DNA of 42,572 nt, taken from Streptomyces albicerus (lineage in GTDB: Bacteria > Actinomycetota > Actinomycetes > Streptomycetales > Streptomycetaceae). Position 1 is the stretch's first letter, and each line of letters begins with the position of its first letter. The stretch spans positions 1 through 42,572 of the forward strand of contig NZ_VWMY01000081.1 of assembly GCF_008905045.1 (NCBI RefSeq). Reading direction: 5' to 3'. Made by a program: the position numbers and the translations under genes. The notes beneath the pieces were generated by a model. It did not search any database. It saw only the letters and a program-made list of their open reading frames with translations, and was not told where the DNA came from. Of the stretch, positions 17,930 through 26,440 are shown piece after piece.

Positions 17930-18127
17930 TTCTTCAGCCGCCTCCAGCAGGCAAGGGAGCGGCAGCTGTTACCAGCTGATGTCGTTGTAGAGCACGTACA
18001 GGATGCCTTGGAGGCACAACCGGTCATCCACCGGCTGCGGGCCGGGAGCCCTCTGCGGCCACGATGGCAGCAAAGATTCGATCAATGCCCAGAGGTCATC
18101 ATCCACGGTCCATGGCCGAACACTTAC
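17930..18127 (-). pseudogene. IS5-type transposase, N-terminal remnant
   Basis: The minus strand reads VSVRPWTVDDDLWALIES, then LCLQGILYVLYNDISW, which is the N-terminal signature of IS5-family transposases. Directly after the W comes TAA (17969-17971), then a scrambled QLPL...CWRRL instead of the normal WQLLPLELGFGSGxTCWRRL, so the frame has a stop plus a deletion. The usual start codon is replaced by GTA and no terminal inverted repeat is recognisable. Everything after CWRRL is gone. Dead fragment; it abuts the D-amino-acid-oxidase remnant at ~18125. Confidence 0.75.
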
Positions 18128-18508
18128 ATTGAGAACCCGGGAATCACTGAGTTCTTTTCCGAGGACACGGGGCTGTCGCCCGATCTCGTGTGCTTCTATC
18201 CGCACGGCGACACGGTCGTCCTGGGCGACACCGCGATCGACGGCGACGGTGATCTGTCCGACAATGCGACCGCACCAAAGGGCCTCGTCGAGCGGTGCAC
18301 TGCTGTCGAGCCGAGGTTGGCGGATGCCCGGCTCATCGAGCATCGGGTGGGCGCCCGGCCGACGCGTCCCGAGGTACGGGTCGAGGCCGACCACCGCGGG
18401 GGCGGCATCCCTGTGATTCACAACTACGGGCACGGTGGCGCCGGGGTGACCTTGTCGTGAGGCTGTGCACGGGAGACGGCGCGGTTGATCACCGACAGGC
18501 TTCGGTGA
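18128..18508 (+). pseudogene. D-amino-acid oxidase, C-terminal remnant with nonsense mutation
   Basis: The plus strand reads ENPGITEFFSEDTGLSPD, then CFYPHGDTVVLGDTAIDGDG, then PRLADARLIEHRVGARPTRP and IPVIHNYGHGGAGVTLS. These are successive conserved blocks of D-amino-acid-oxidase-type FAD enzymes (substrate-binding region and the C-terminal NYGHGGxGxTLSWG). The normal W of SWGCA is TGA at 18458-18460; past it the frame continues GCARETARLITDRLR and ends at 18506-18508. The FAD-binding N-terminal half is absent, replaced by the transposase remnant. The open frame that starts at 17918 is a chance fusion of antisense transposase sequence and this remnant. Confidence 0.8.
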
Positions 18509-18513
18509 TCAAC
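18484..18513 (+). terminator. Hairpin at the 3' end of the D-amino-acid-oxidase remnant
   Basis: GTTGATCACCGA (18484-18495) and its perfect complement (18502-18513) around the 6-nt loop caggct. It overlaps the original stop codon of the remnant, consistent with the old gene's terminator. Confidence 0.65.
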
Positions 18514-18621
18514 ACGCGTTGAGCCCCAGCGGCAGACGAGTCGGGCTGTACGCCGGGGACAGGTGCGCGGTGTGCGAAGACGGCCCCTAGCCTGCGCAGT
18601 CATTTTGCGTGACCAGGGACA

Positions 18622-18638
18622 GTGCACATCCTGTGCAC
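18622..18638. promoter_or_regulatory. Inverted repeat GTGCACA-tcc-TGTGCAC
   Basis: Perfect 7-bp arms with a 3-bp centre in the gap before the helicase remnant. Looks like a dimeric regulator site. No intact gene starts just downstream, so it may be a leftover operator. Confidence 0.35.
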
Positions 18639-18802
18639 ACCAGCCAGAGCAAGGCTCGTCCCAGCGTGACCGCAACCCGTCCGCGCGGTGTTCATGAGCC
18701 GCTGCCGACGGAATGTGGCCGCCCGGGGCTGTATCCCTACCATGCGGCCCTCCGTATGGGTTCCAGTACCGGCTGAGGGTCTTGTTGCCAAGGGGGTGGA
18801 GT

Positions 18803-19210
18803 GCGGCCTACCCGGAGGAGGACGAGCCGCTGCTGTGTCGGATCGACGCGTACGCGCAGCCCGTGCTCAACCCGATCGAGCAGGTGCGGGGCTACCGCGA
18901 GTATCTGCTGTCGTTCAACCGGGCGTTGGACCGGATACCCAACTCGCTGGCCGGCGTGGCCTTCCTGCACAACGCGACCAAGTTCCAGATCGCGGGGCTG
19001 AGGAACGTCCAGGAGAACCAGTACGGCCGGATGTACACCGGGGAACAGCGCGGCGCCTCCCTGGGCTTCCTGCGCTCGCGGCTCGCCGCGAAGCCCGGCG
19101 CACAGGTGGCCGACGTACTGCTCGACGCCGAAGTACGTCCGGCGGGGCAGCGACCTCTGTGGATGGGGAAAGCGATAGGCCCGCGCGACGGACCCCAGCC
19201 GCCGCCATGA
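18803..19210 (+). pseudogene. DUF2075-type DNA/RNA helicase, N-terminal-region fragment
   Basis: Sequence blocks NPIEQVRGYREYLLSFNRAL, GVAFLHNATKFQIAGL, YGRMYTGEQRGASLGFLRSR and AAKPGAQVADVLL correspond to the nuclease-like N-terminal region of DUF2075 (Schlafen/UvrD-like) helicases, where the text 'HP.EQVRGY..YL' and 'GVAYLHNA' recur. Family members are 600-700 residues with a P-loop helicase core after this region. Here the frame runs into unrelated proline-rich residues and stops at 19210, so the ATPase core is absent. The front is also unrelated before ~18803. A dead fragment of a gene often found in defence or mobile regions. Confidence 0.65.
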
Positions 19211-19318
19211 GTAACTCAGAGCGTGCAGCACTACAAACATTGTCAGGCTCGCGGGAAGGCCGGTCGACAGAGAGGCTCTGCCGGATGTCCTTCACCAAGG
19301 CTCGGCGGCCTGGCAGTG

Positions 19319-20218
19319 TCAGGTGCTGAGTGCGGTGCGCAGGGTGGTGGCCATCAGCTCTATGGCTTCCTTCCCTGCCGGTACCGGGCCGGTGTGCGTG
19401 AAGTAGTGGTCGACGCCCTCGAAGACGCGGTGGGTGACCGAGACGCCTGCGGCGTCCAGGGCCTTGGCGTAGGCGTCGCCCTCGTCGCGCAGGCGGTCGT
19501 TCTCTGCGGTGATGACCAGGGCGGGCGGCAGTCCGGCGAGGTCGTCGGCCAGCCCGGGCGAGACGAGGGGATGGGCGCGGTCGGCGGAGTTCGGGACATA
19601 CGCGGCGGTGAAGACCCGCATGAGGTGCGGGGTGAGCAGCGGCTTGGCGATCGGGGAATGCTTGGTGGCGGGGTCGCCGACCTGGTCGAGCGGAGCGGAG
19701 TCGATGATCTGGAGCCGGGGCGTGAAGGTGCCGCGGTCGCGGGCGGTGCGGCAGACCGCGGCGGTCAGGCTGGCGCCGGCGCTGTGTCCGCCCACGGCGA
19801 GTCGCGAGCCGTCCCAGCCGTTGGCGGGGCCGTTCTCGGCGACCCACGCGGTGACGTCGTATGCCTGGGTGACGGGGGCGGGGAACGGCCGCTGCGGGGC
19901 GACGGCGTAGTCCACGTTGATCACGACGCAGCCGGCTGTGGCGGCTATGTAGCGGCAGATGTGGTCGTCCTGCTCGGGACGGGCGACGACGAAGCCGCCG
20001 CCGTGGAAGTTGACGTAGACGGGAGCGGGGGCGGGGGTGTCGGTGGTGGATGGCGGGCGATAGACGGTGCACGCCACCGGTCCGGCGCCGGTTTCCACCT
20101 GGAGGGATTCGGTGCGCTTCGGGATGTCGGTGAAGCGCAGGTCCTTGTGCACGCGGGACATCATGCCGCCGAGCAGCAACTGGATACCTCTGGCCTGGAT
20201 TCCGGGACTGAATGGCAT
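19319..20218 (-). CDS. Alpha/beta hydrolase, HSL-type esterase
   Basis: 299 residues from the ATG at 20218; an in-frame ATG at 20287 is possible but the intervening 69 bp hold palindromic and tandem motifs that look regulatory. The oxyanion-hole motif HGGGF is at 72-76, the nucleophile elbow GGHSAGAS places Ser146, the acid is probably Asp241 (ENDRLRDEG) and the base His271 (GVDHYFTH). These fit the hormone-sensitive-lipase (family IV) carboxylesterases, soluble and acting on small acyl esters. A longer open frame to 20791 is a spurious extension through non-coding sequence. Confidence 0.88.
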   Translation of the reverse strand: MPFSPGIQARGIQLLLGGMMSRVHKDLRFTDIPKRTESLQVETGAGPVACTVYRPPSTTDTPAPAPVYVNFHGGGFVVARPEQDDHICRYIAATAGCVVINVDYAVAPQRPFPAPVTQAYDVTAWVAENGPANGWDGSRLAVGGHSAGASLTAAVCRTARDRGTFTPRLQIIDSAPLDQVGDPATKHSPIAKPLLTPHLMRVFTAAYVPNSADRAHPLVSPGLADDLAGLPPALVITAENDRLRDEGDAYAKALDAAGVSVTHRVFEGVDHYFTHTGPVPAGKEAIELMATTLRTALST

Positions 20219-20234
20219 GGTCTGGTCCGCCCAT

Positions 20235-20272
20235 CGCTGCAACGCTGCAACATTAAACAAACAGGATTCCTG
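20235..20272 (-). promoter_or_regulatory. Putative control region of the esterase gene
   Basis: A tandem 8-mer CGCTGCAA CGCTGCAA at 20235-20250 and a perfect palindrome CAGGATTCCTG at 20262-20272 lie just upstream of the chosen esterase start. The stretch is AT-richer than its surroundings (taatgtt on the minus strand could be a -10). Operator-like, but no adjacent regulator gene is visible. Confidence 0.35.
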
Positions 20273-20287
20273 ATAATGAACGGTCAT

Positions 20288-20715
20288 CCCGTGTCGCGCA
20301 ACGGTGGGCGGCGCACTACTTCCGAACGGGAGTGCTGGGTGACGGCCAAGTCCGCAACGGCCGAGGCGTTCGGCGGCCGCGGATCTTGCCGCTACGCCGC
20401 CAGGGGGTCCTGCGCCGCACCACCGGCGCTGACGGGACAGTTCGCGACGGCATCCGTCCAGGCGCCGCCCGCTGGATCCAGCGGGCGGCGACGGTGGCCG
20501 CGTCATCGAGGAGCCTGCGGGGGCAGCGGACCGAGATGCGAACCGAACCTTGGCACGGTCGCAGCTGCAGTGGCACTCTCGGGTGGAGTTCCTCGAAGCC
20601 TCCGCACACCGGCCGGAGTGTCGCCCATCGGCGCCCACCGGCAGCCTCCTCGTCGGCCTGGGACGGGACCGCAGGTCAGCCTCCCGCCGCCGCGCTGTCC
20701 GCTGCCCCCGTCGGC
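20288..20715. other. Intergenic region with no recognisable gene
   Basis: 428 bp between two minus-strand genes. All long frames here are chance extensions. It contains the perfect 28-bp palindrome at 20463-20490, listed separately. Confidence 0.45.
20463..20490. terminator. Perfect 28-bp palindrome
   Basis: CGCCGCCCGCTGGA followed at once by its reverse complement, with no central spacer. As RNA it would fold into a very stable hairpin and could terminate the beta-propeller gene transcript (stop at 20716, about 225 bp away). As DNA it is a dyad with a BamHI-like GGATCC centre. Confidence 0.45.
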
Positions 20716-21963
20716 TCAGACGGCCGGCAGCGCGTACAGCCGCTCGGCATGCATCACGGCCAGCCGCTTGCCCGCCGGGACCACGTACCACTTCTGGTTC
20801 TCACCGGTGTTGTCGTTGTACGTCCAGCGCAGCTTCCCGGCCGCCGTGTCGAAGGCGTGCACGCCGCCGTTCTTGTCGTGCTCGGTCGCGCCGTACAGCG
20901 TGCCGCCCACCTTGGCGAACTGCCACGCCTCCGCAGCCGAGCCCACCAGGTCCTTGTTGTGCCAGATCTCCTTGCCCGTTCCGGGGTTCACCGCCCACAT
21001 GCCGTACGCGCTGTCGGAGGCGTAGAGCACCCCGTCCAGGACCTGCGGATCGTTGAACCAAGTGAACTTCTCATTCGCCAGCGACCAGCGTTCCGTGCCC
21101 GTGGCCAGCGCGAACGCCCGCAGCCGCTGCCCGTCCGGCACGATCAACAGGTCCTCGTGCACGGCGAAGCGGTAGTAGTTGGACCTGCCGATCTTCTTCG
21201 TCCAGAGCTGCCGACCCGTCGTCGTGTCGCGTACGGTCACGTTCTTCCGGAAATCGGTGTACGCGAGGCGCCCGCCGACGACCGCGGCGGTGATGCCGAA
21301 CTCCTCGGTCCCCTTGTCACGCTGCTCACGCCAGGCGATCTTGCCGGAGGTGGTGTCGATCGCGGCGATCACGTTGGTCGGCGACGAGAGGTCCTCCTCC
21401 AGGATCCCGGCGAGGACGTAGACGTGGCGGTCGTCGGCCGCGATGGGGCGCGGCTGCTCGTACTCCTTGCCCAGGCGGCTGCGCCAGGTCTCCTTGCCCG
21501 TGGCCGGATCGAGGCCCACCACGTCGCCGTCGTACTCGGCGCTGGCGAGATAGAGCGTCCCGCCGCCGGTGATCAGTTTGGCGCCGGGAATGGTGACGCT
21601 CGGCCGTGACCACTTCTCCTTGCCGCTGACGACGTCACGCCCCACCAGCGGGTCACCCGACACCACGACTGTGTCGCCGAACACCGCGAGCGCGTGGATC
21701 CCGGCCAGGTTCTCGTTGGTTGTCTTCTTCTGCCACAGCGGCTTGGGCGCGGTGCCCGGCGGCGGGGTGGTGAAGGTGTCACCGCCCTTGTCGGTGCCAC
21801 CGCCCTTACCTCCAGGGGGAGTTGTGCCGCCGCCCGACGCGCCCGTTTCCTCCTCGGGGGTGCACCCCCATGCGCCTGCCCCCAGCACGGCCAGGCCCAG
21901 GCCCGTCCCGGCCAGCCTGAACGCCTGCCTGCGTGACACCGCGTGCTCATCACGTCTACCCAT
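20716..21963 (-). CDS. PQQ-type beta-propeller lipoprotein with Tat signal
   Basis: 415 residues. The N-terminus has a twin-arginine motif (SRRQAFRLAG), a hydrophobic core and a lipobox ending GAWGC, so it should be exported folded via Tat and lipid-anchored. A Gly/Thr/Pro-rich linker follows (~residues 37-65). The rest repeats a pattern like 'GDTVVVSGDPLVGRDVVSGK', 'GTLYLASAEYDGDVVGLDPATG' and 'KLRWTYN' with G-K-x-W turns every ~40-50 residues: the PQQ-binding-like beta-propeller repeat. The propeller probably binds other proteins or surface ligands rather than PQQ, since no dehydrogenase active site is visible. GGGGA precedes the ATG. Confidence 0.85.
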   Translation of the reverse strand: MGRRDEHAVSRRQAFRLAGTGLGLAVLGAGAWGCTPEEETGASGGGTTPPGGKGGGTDKGGDTFTTPPPGTAPKPLWQKKTTNENLAGIHALAVFGDTVVVSGDPLVGRDVVSGKEKWSRPSVTIPGAKLITGGGTLYLASAEYDGDVVGLDPATGKETWRSRLGKEYEQPRPIAADDRHVYVLAGILEEDLSSPTNVIAAIDTTSGKIAWREQRDKGTEEFGITAAVVGGRLAYTDFRKNVTVRDTTTGRQLWTKKIGRSNYYRFAVHEDLLIVPDGQRLRAFALATGTERWSLANEKFTWFNDPQVLDGVLYASDSAYGMWAVNPGTGKEIWHNKDLVGSAAEAWQFAKVGGTLYGATEHDKNGGVHAFDTAAGKLRWTYNDNTGENQKWYVVPAGKRLAVMHAERLYALPAV

Positions 21964-22139
21964 GCCTGTTCCCCGTCTCCCCGTTTTCGCCCGGATGTCA
22001 CCGACGCCCCTCGGACGTCTCGAGCCCGGTCAGGCTAGCCGTCGAATTTCGGCCAGTCGTCGGGCGGTACCCAACCGGGACACGTCCGTGAAACTCCTGT
22101 CACACAAGATCACCAACTCCTGGCACTGAGAAGGCGTCA

Positions 22140-22320
22140 CATGGAGCCTGTCTCACCCTGGGCGGCAACTGCGTGGAGATGGCGGACGCGTTCCCCGGCT
22201 TCGTGCCCGTCCGTGACAGGAAGGTCCCGCACGGTCCTGCCGTGACCTTCAAGGCCGGCTCCTGGGCATCTTTCACAGGCAAGTTGAGGTCGGAATGGCG
22301 ACCGTCCCCCATCCCGCAGA
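22140..22320 (+). pseudogene. DUF397 domain remnant
   Basis: The frame reads LTLGGNCVEMADAFPGFVP, then VRDRKVPHGPAVTFKAGSW and ASFTGKLRSEW. This is the C-terminal two-thirds of DUF397, which normally starts with W-x-KSSYSxxxxGNCVEVA and contains the VRDSK-x-PxGP core. The leading WRKSSYS segment is missing and no good start lies before NCVE (only a GTG at 22173). The reading frame then drifts into low-complexity proline sequence. No DUF5753 partner lies next to it. Confidence 0.6.
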
Positions 22321-22528
22321 CCACGCCCAACTCCCCGCGCCACCGCTCCACCACTCCACCACTCCACCCGCCGAACCCTCCTGTAGCCGCGCGCCCAGGA
22401 CGAGGAGGACTCTGTGCCGGCCGGCCACCCGCCGCTGGGGCGCAGTGCGGTCACGTACCCACCGCGGGTTGATGGCCGTTCAGTGATTCCACGAACGGCG
22501 AGGCAGGATTGCCTATACGAATGAAGCT

Positions 22529-25500
22529 GTGTACTCATTGCGCCCACGCGGCAACCGACGGTCACTGACCGTGCGACTGTTGATCCATCTGCTGCCGGGC
22601 CTGGCGGTCGCGATCGGGGCCTTGCTGGGGTTGCTCACCTCTGACCGAGTAACACCGGCCATGGTCGTTCTCACAGCCCTGGTGATCGCGTGCGGATTCG
22701 CGGTACCTCCAGCCGTTGACTGGCTTCGTGACCGAGCAGCAAGGCAAGCCGCGCATGAGCAGACGCTGGCTCGAAGAGCTGATGCCGTGGCCGCACAGCG
22801 GGCCGAGCAGTTGCGCGGTCACTTCCACCCCAGAGGGCGTGGCGTTCTGCCTTCGGCCGTGCGAGGCGGCTCCTACTTCATCGGCCGCGTTCAGGTCCTG
22901 CGTGAGCTGGTCGACTGGATCAAGGACGATGGTCCCGACGCTACGCGGTCTCGTGTCGTGACCGGTGCCCCGGGATCCGGTAAGTCGGCCGTTCTCGGAA
23001 GGCTCGTGACTCTGGCCGACACCGACCTGCGCCATGAGGCGCTTGCCTCCGCGCCGGCGGGGACGCTGCCGCCGGTCGGTGCCATCACCATCGCCCTGCA
23101 TGTGCGTGGCCGCACCGCGGACGAAGTGGCCGCCGAGATTTCGCAGGCCTTGAGCATCGACGAGGCGACGTGTGGTGGTCTGCTCGCGCATCTCCGCGAA
23201 GGCTTCCGGCCTCGGTCGACCGTGGTGGCTGTCGATGGGGTCGACGAGGCCGCCGACGCTCATCGGCTCATCGTCGACCTGCTCGAACCGCTCGCGACGG
23301 CGTCGGACAGGACGGGAATTCGGCTGCTCGTCGGCACTCGCCGAGGGGGCCAGGACGACCTGCTGCGTCTCTTCGGAGCTTCGGTCCTCGTACTCGACTT
23401 GGACGAGGCACGCCTGCTGGATCGGCGCGACCTTGCCGAGTACGTACGCCGCACATTGCTCGCCGGGCCGGACCCACAGGTCCGCACGCCCTACCGGGCT
23501 CGCCCCGAGCTGGCGGCGACAGTCGCCGGCGCCGTCGCCGCCCGTGCCGGCTCCAGTTTTCTGGTGGCCCAGCTCACGGCGCTGTCCTTGATGGCATCGA
23601 GCGAGACCGTCGACACCGGCGGCTCCGGGTGGGCACAGACGCTTCCCACCACGGTCGGTGCCGCCATGGAACGCTACCTCCGCGACGTTCGGCCGGGCGG
23701 ACCATGGTTGCGTGACCTGCTGATGGCGCTGGCCTGGTCCCAGGGCGACGGCTTCGACGACCCGCGGACCTGGGCGGCCGCAGCCACCATGCTGGGCACC
23801 GACGCCTACTCGGAGCGCGACGTGACCCGGTTGCTCCTCGACACCACCGCACTTGATCTGCTCCACCGCACCGAACGGGGAGATCGCGTCGCCTTCCGGC
23901 TCTTCCACGAGGCGCTCGGCGAACACCTGCGTCAGCTCAGCACTCGACAGCGTCCACCGGCCGAGATCCATCGCCGGCTCACAGACGTCCTCCTCGAAAG
24001 GCTGTCATCGTCTCTCGTGAACGGGCCGGACTGGGCGCGCGCCGACGGATACACGCGTACGTATCTGCCCTTCCACGCGGGCGAGGGCCAAGTACTTGAC
24101 CGGCTTCTGGGCGATACCGGCTTCCTGGCCGCAGTTGATCCGCCTCGCCTGCTGGCAGCCCTCCCAGCAGCACTCACCGAGTCGGGCCGACGAGTGGCCC
24201 GTGTCATTCAACGGGTTGGCCAGCAGCTGCTCGTGGCACCGTCGGACGAACGCGTCTGCTACCTCGAGATGGCGGCGCGCATGGCCGGCGACGAGCGCCT
24301 GGCTGGCGAACTGGCGGCTGCCGCTCCCGACCGCCCATGGTCGGTGCTCTGGGCCCACTGGGATGCCCTTGACGAGAGCCGGACGTTCGGTCACCACGAG
24401 GACTACGTCCTTGCCGTCACCGCTGTTGAAACCCAAAGGGGAGCCGTCGTGCTTTCGGCGAGCGCATGGGGCGTTCAGTCATGGCTCCTCGCCGATGGAG
24501 AACCCTTGGCGTCCGGCATACGCGAGCCGGACTCACCCGTCAGCGATATGACTGCCTTTGCACAGGATGACGGCGTCGTCATCGTGACTCTTCACGAAGA
24601 CGGCCGACTGCTGCGCACGACGCCGGACGCGGCCGACCCCCACCGAACTCTCGCGCACGATCGTGCGACACACGGCGTTTGGGCTGTCTCAGTGGGAGAT
24701 CAGGTCGCGGTGGCCGCCGTCAGCCGAGATCACGTGATCGAGGTTTTGTCCGCGCAGGACGGTCGCCTGCTGGATCTGCCGCGCGTCGTGATCGGTGACG
24801 AGGACCGTGTTCTCGCTGTGGGCAACGCGGGCTGTCGTGGCCTTGCCGTGGTGAGAAGTGCGGAGGGTGACATCACGACGTGGGACCTGCACGACGCGAC
24901 CCCGCTCGAGGAACCGCTGCGTCCCGGCACGCAGTTGCCGAATTGGCGGGCGGACGTGCGTTTTTGGTCCGCGTCGATCGCGGAGCGCGAGGGCGCACCC
25001 GTGCTGCTTCTCGGGGCTTCGGATGGCCGGGTGGTGGCTTGGGATCCGATCCGTCGAGACTTCGTGGGTCATCCGCATCGCGGTCAGGCCGGGGTGTTCA
25101 CTACGCTCATTGCAGGTCACAGCGGCGATCTGTGGTGTTGGGGCGACTGGAACGGCAATCTCTTCACGCGTGGACCCGACCGCGGCGAAGTGCTGCAACT
25201 GGCGGCTCACGACGGCGGGATACAGTCGCTTGCCCAGTGTGAACTGGACGGTGCTCCCCTTCTCATCACGGGGGGACGCGATGGCGCTGTACGTGTCTGG
25301 GACGCCCGGACGGCCAAGCAGGTGGCTTCCGCCAACGACTACCACAGCGTGGTCACGGGATCTGACGCCACGGGACGCGGCTTCGTCGCATCGATCAGGG
25401 CGGACGGCACCGCTCTGATCTTCGACGTAGACAACGGCCATGTGGTCACCGAGCTGAGGCCGTCGGCGGAGGAGCGCTACCGCAGCGCAGCCATGCTGCC

Positions 25501-26281
25501 GGGCGATCCAGGTTCCTTCGTCATCCTTGATACTCAAGGGCATGTCACGCTGCGGCAGTTCCCGGACAGCGAACCGTCGCACGATTTCCGGCTCACCACG
25601 GACGAGGAGTGGGGCCGCATGGTGGTGGTACACCACGGGCGGCCTCTCCTTCTCGTCACCGCGGCAAGTGGCCGGCTGAGCTTCGTCGACCTGGCCTCTG
25701 GTGAGCCGATTCGTCCACCGCTTACCTGCCACACCGGCAGGTTCGGCATAGCGCCACTCCCCGAGCAACGTGCCGGGGCAATCCGATTCATCACGTGGGA
25801 CTGGGAATCCGTCGAAGCCCGGTTGTGGACAGTGACCAGCGATGAGGCGGGACACCAGCGCCTACCACTCGCAGCACATCCGGACACAAGCGAGCCGCTT
25901 CCCATCTCGGCTGTGTCCTTCGGACATTCGGGCGACGCGTCGGTCGCGGTCGCAGCCGCGGCTTTCTCTCGTTTGCTCGTCTGGAACACCGACGACGGTT
26001 CGCTGCTGGCCGATGCCCAACTCGAGAAAGCTCATCACATGGCATTGGCGGATGTGGACATGGCCCTGATCGGCGGGCAGCCACTCATTCTCACCGGCGG
26101 ACACACCTGCTCCGTCGCACTGTGGTCCATGGAAACTCTGCGGGAACACCATCTGTGGGTCGGGTCGCCGCTGTGGCGCATCAGGTTCCTGCCCGGCAAT
26201 CGAGCCCTCGTGGCCGGGTCGCGGGGCATCATGGCTCTCGAGCTCGGTTCCCGTCTGCTCAGCAGAGTGGAGAACCGCTGA
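22529..26281 (+). CDS. Large membrane-anchored STAND-like NTPase with WD40-like repeats
   Basis: 1250 residues from the GTG at 22529; a GTG at codon 15 is an alternative. Two hydrophobic helices lie at ~17-37 and ~44-62, then a charged linker (QAAHEQTLARRADAVAAQRA). 'YFIGRVQVLRELVDWI' opens the NTPase; Walker A VVTGAPGSGKSAVL is near 143-156 and Walker B STVVAVDGVDEAAD near 231-244. The region to ~610 is helical, as in STAND modules. From ~625 to 1240 WD40-like blades recur (PLLITGGRDGAVRVWDA, PVLLLGASDGRVVAWDP, PLILTGGHTCSVALWSM). The form matches nucleotide-switch sensor proteins used in signalling and phage defence, with a membrane-linked N-terminus. No nuclease or protease domain is seen. 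Confidence 0.85.
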   Translation: MYSLRPRGNRRSLTVRLLIHLLPGLAVAIGALLGLLTSDRVTPAMVVLTALVIACGFAVPPAVDWLRDRAARQAAHEQTLARRADAVAAQRAEQLRGHFHPRGRGVLPSAVRGGSYFIGRVQVLRELVDWIKDDGPDATRSRVVTGAPGSGKSAVLGRLVTLADTDLRHEALASAPAGTLPPVGAITIALHVRGRTADEVAAEISQALSIDEATCGGLLAHLREGFRPRSTVVAVDGVDEAADAHRLIVDLLEPLATASDRTGIRLLVGTRRGGQDDLLRLFGASVLVLDLDEARLLDRRDLAEYVRRTLLAGPDPQVRTPYRARPELAATVAGAVAARAGSSFLVAQLTALSLMASSETVDTGGSGWAQTLPTTVGAAMERYLRDVRPGGPWLRDLLMALAWSQGDGFDDPRTWAAAATMLGTDAYSERDVTRLLLDTTALDLLHRTERGDRVAFRLFHEALGEHLRQLSTRQRPPAEIHRRLTDVLLERLSSSLVNGPDWARADGYTRTYLPFHAGEGQVLDRLLGDTGFLAAVDPPRLLAALPAALTESGRRVARVIQRVGQQLLVAPSDERVCYLEMAARMAGDERLAGELAAAAPDRPWSVLWAHWDALDESRTFGHHEDYVLAVTAVETQRGAVVLSASAWGVQSWLLADGEPLASGIREPDSPVSDMTAFAQDDGVVIVTLHEDGRLLRTTPDAADPHRTLAHDRATHGVWAVSVGDQVAVAAVSRDHVIEVLSAQDGRLLDLPRVVIGDEDRVLAVGNAGCRGLAVVRSAEGDITTWDLHDATPLEEPLRPGTQLPNWRADVRFWSASIAEREGAPVLLLGASDGRVVAWDPIRRDFVGHPHRGQAGVFTTLIAGHSGDLWCWGDWNGNLFTRGPDRGEVLQLAAHDGGIQSLAQCELDGAPLLITGGRDGAVRVWDARTAKQVASANDYHSVVTGSDATGRGFVASIRADGTALIFDVDNGHVVTELRPSAEERYRSAAMLPGDPGSFVILDTQGHVTLRQFPDSEPSHDFRLTTDEEWGRMVVVHHGRPLLLVTAASGRLSFVDLASGEPIRPPLTCHTGRFGIAPLPEQRAGAIRFITWDWESVEARLWTVTSDEAGHQRLPLAAHPDTSEPLPISAVSFGHSGDASVAVAAAAFSRLLVWNTDDGSLLADAQLEKAHHMALADVDMALIGGQPLILTGGHTCSVALWSMETLREHHLWVGSPLWRIRFLPGNRALVAGSRGIMALELGSRLLSRVENR

Positions 26282-26440
26282 GCGGCTCTCGTGGGTGGCC
26301 TCAAGCGGCTGCTGACGTGCTCAGGCCCCTCCGCCTTGTGATCGATCCGACCGGATCATCCGAAATCCTCCGCATCGAACAGGCTGGTCAAGGGTCTTCA
26401 CGATCCAGCCGATGGTCTCGGAAGCCATCACCGCCGACCG

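Noticed and set aside
17918..18460. A 180-residue novel protein on the plus strand
   Set aside because: Its first third is antisense to a transposase remnant and the rest is a D-amino-acid-oxidase remnant; the frame is a chance join.
19223..21025. A 600-residue plus-strand frame opposite the esterase and beta-propeller genes
   Set aside because: Gly/Val/Arg-rich antisense reading; both minus-strand genes have full catalytic or repeat signatures.
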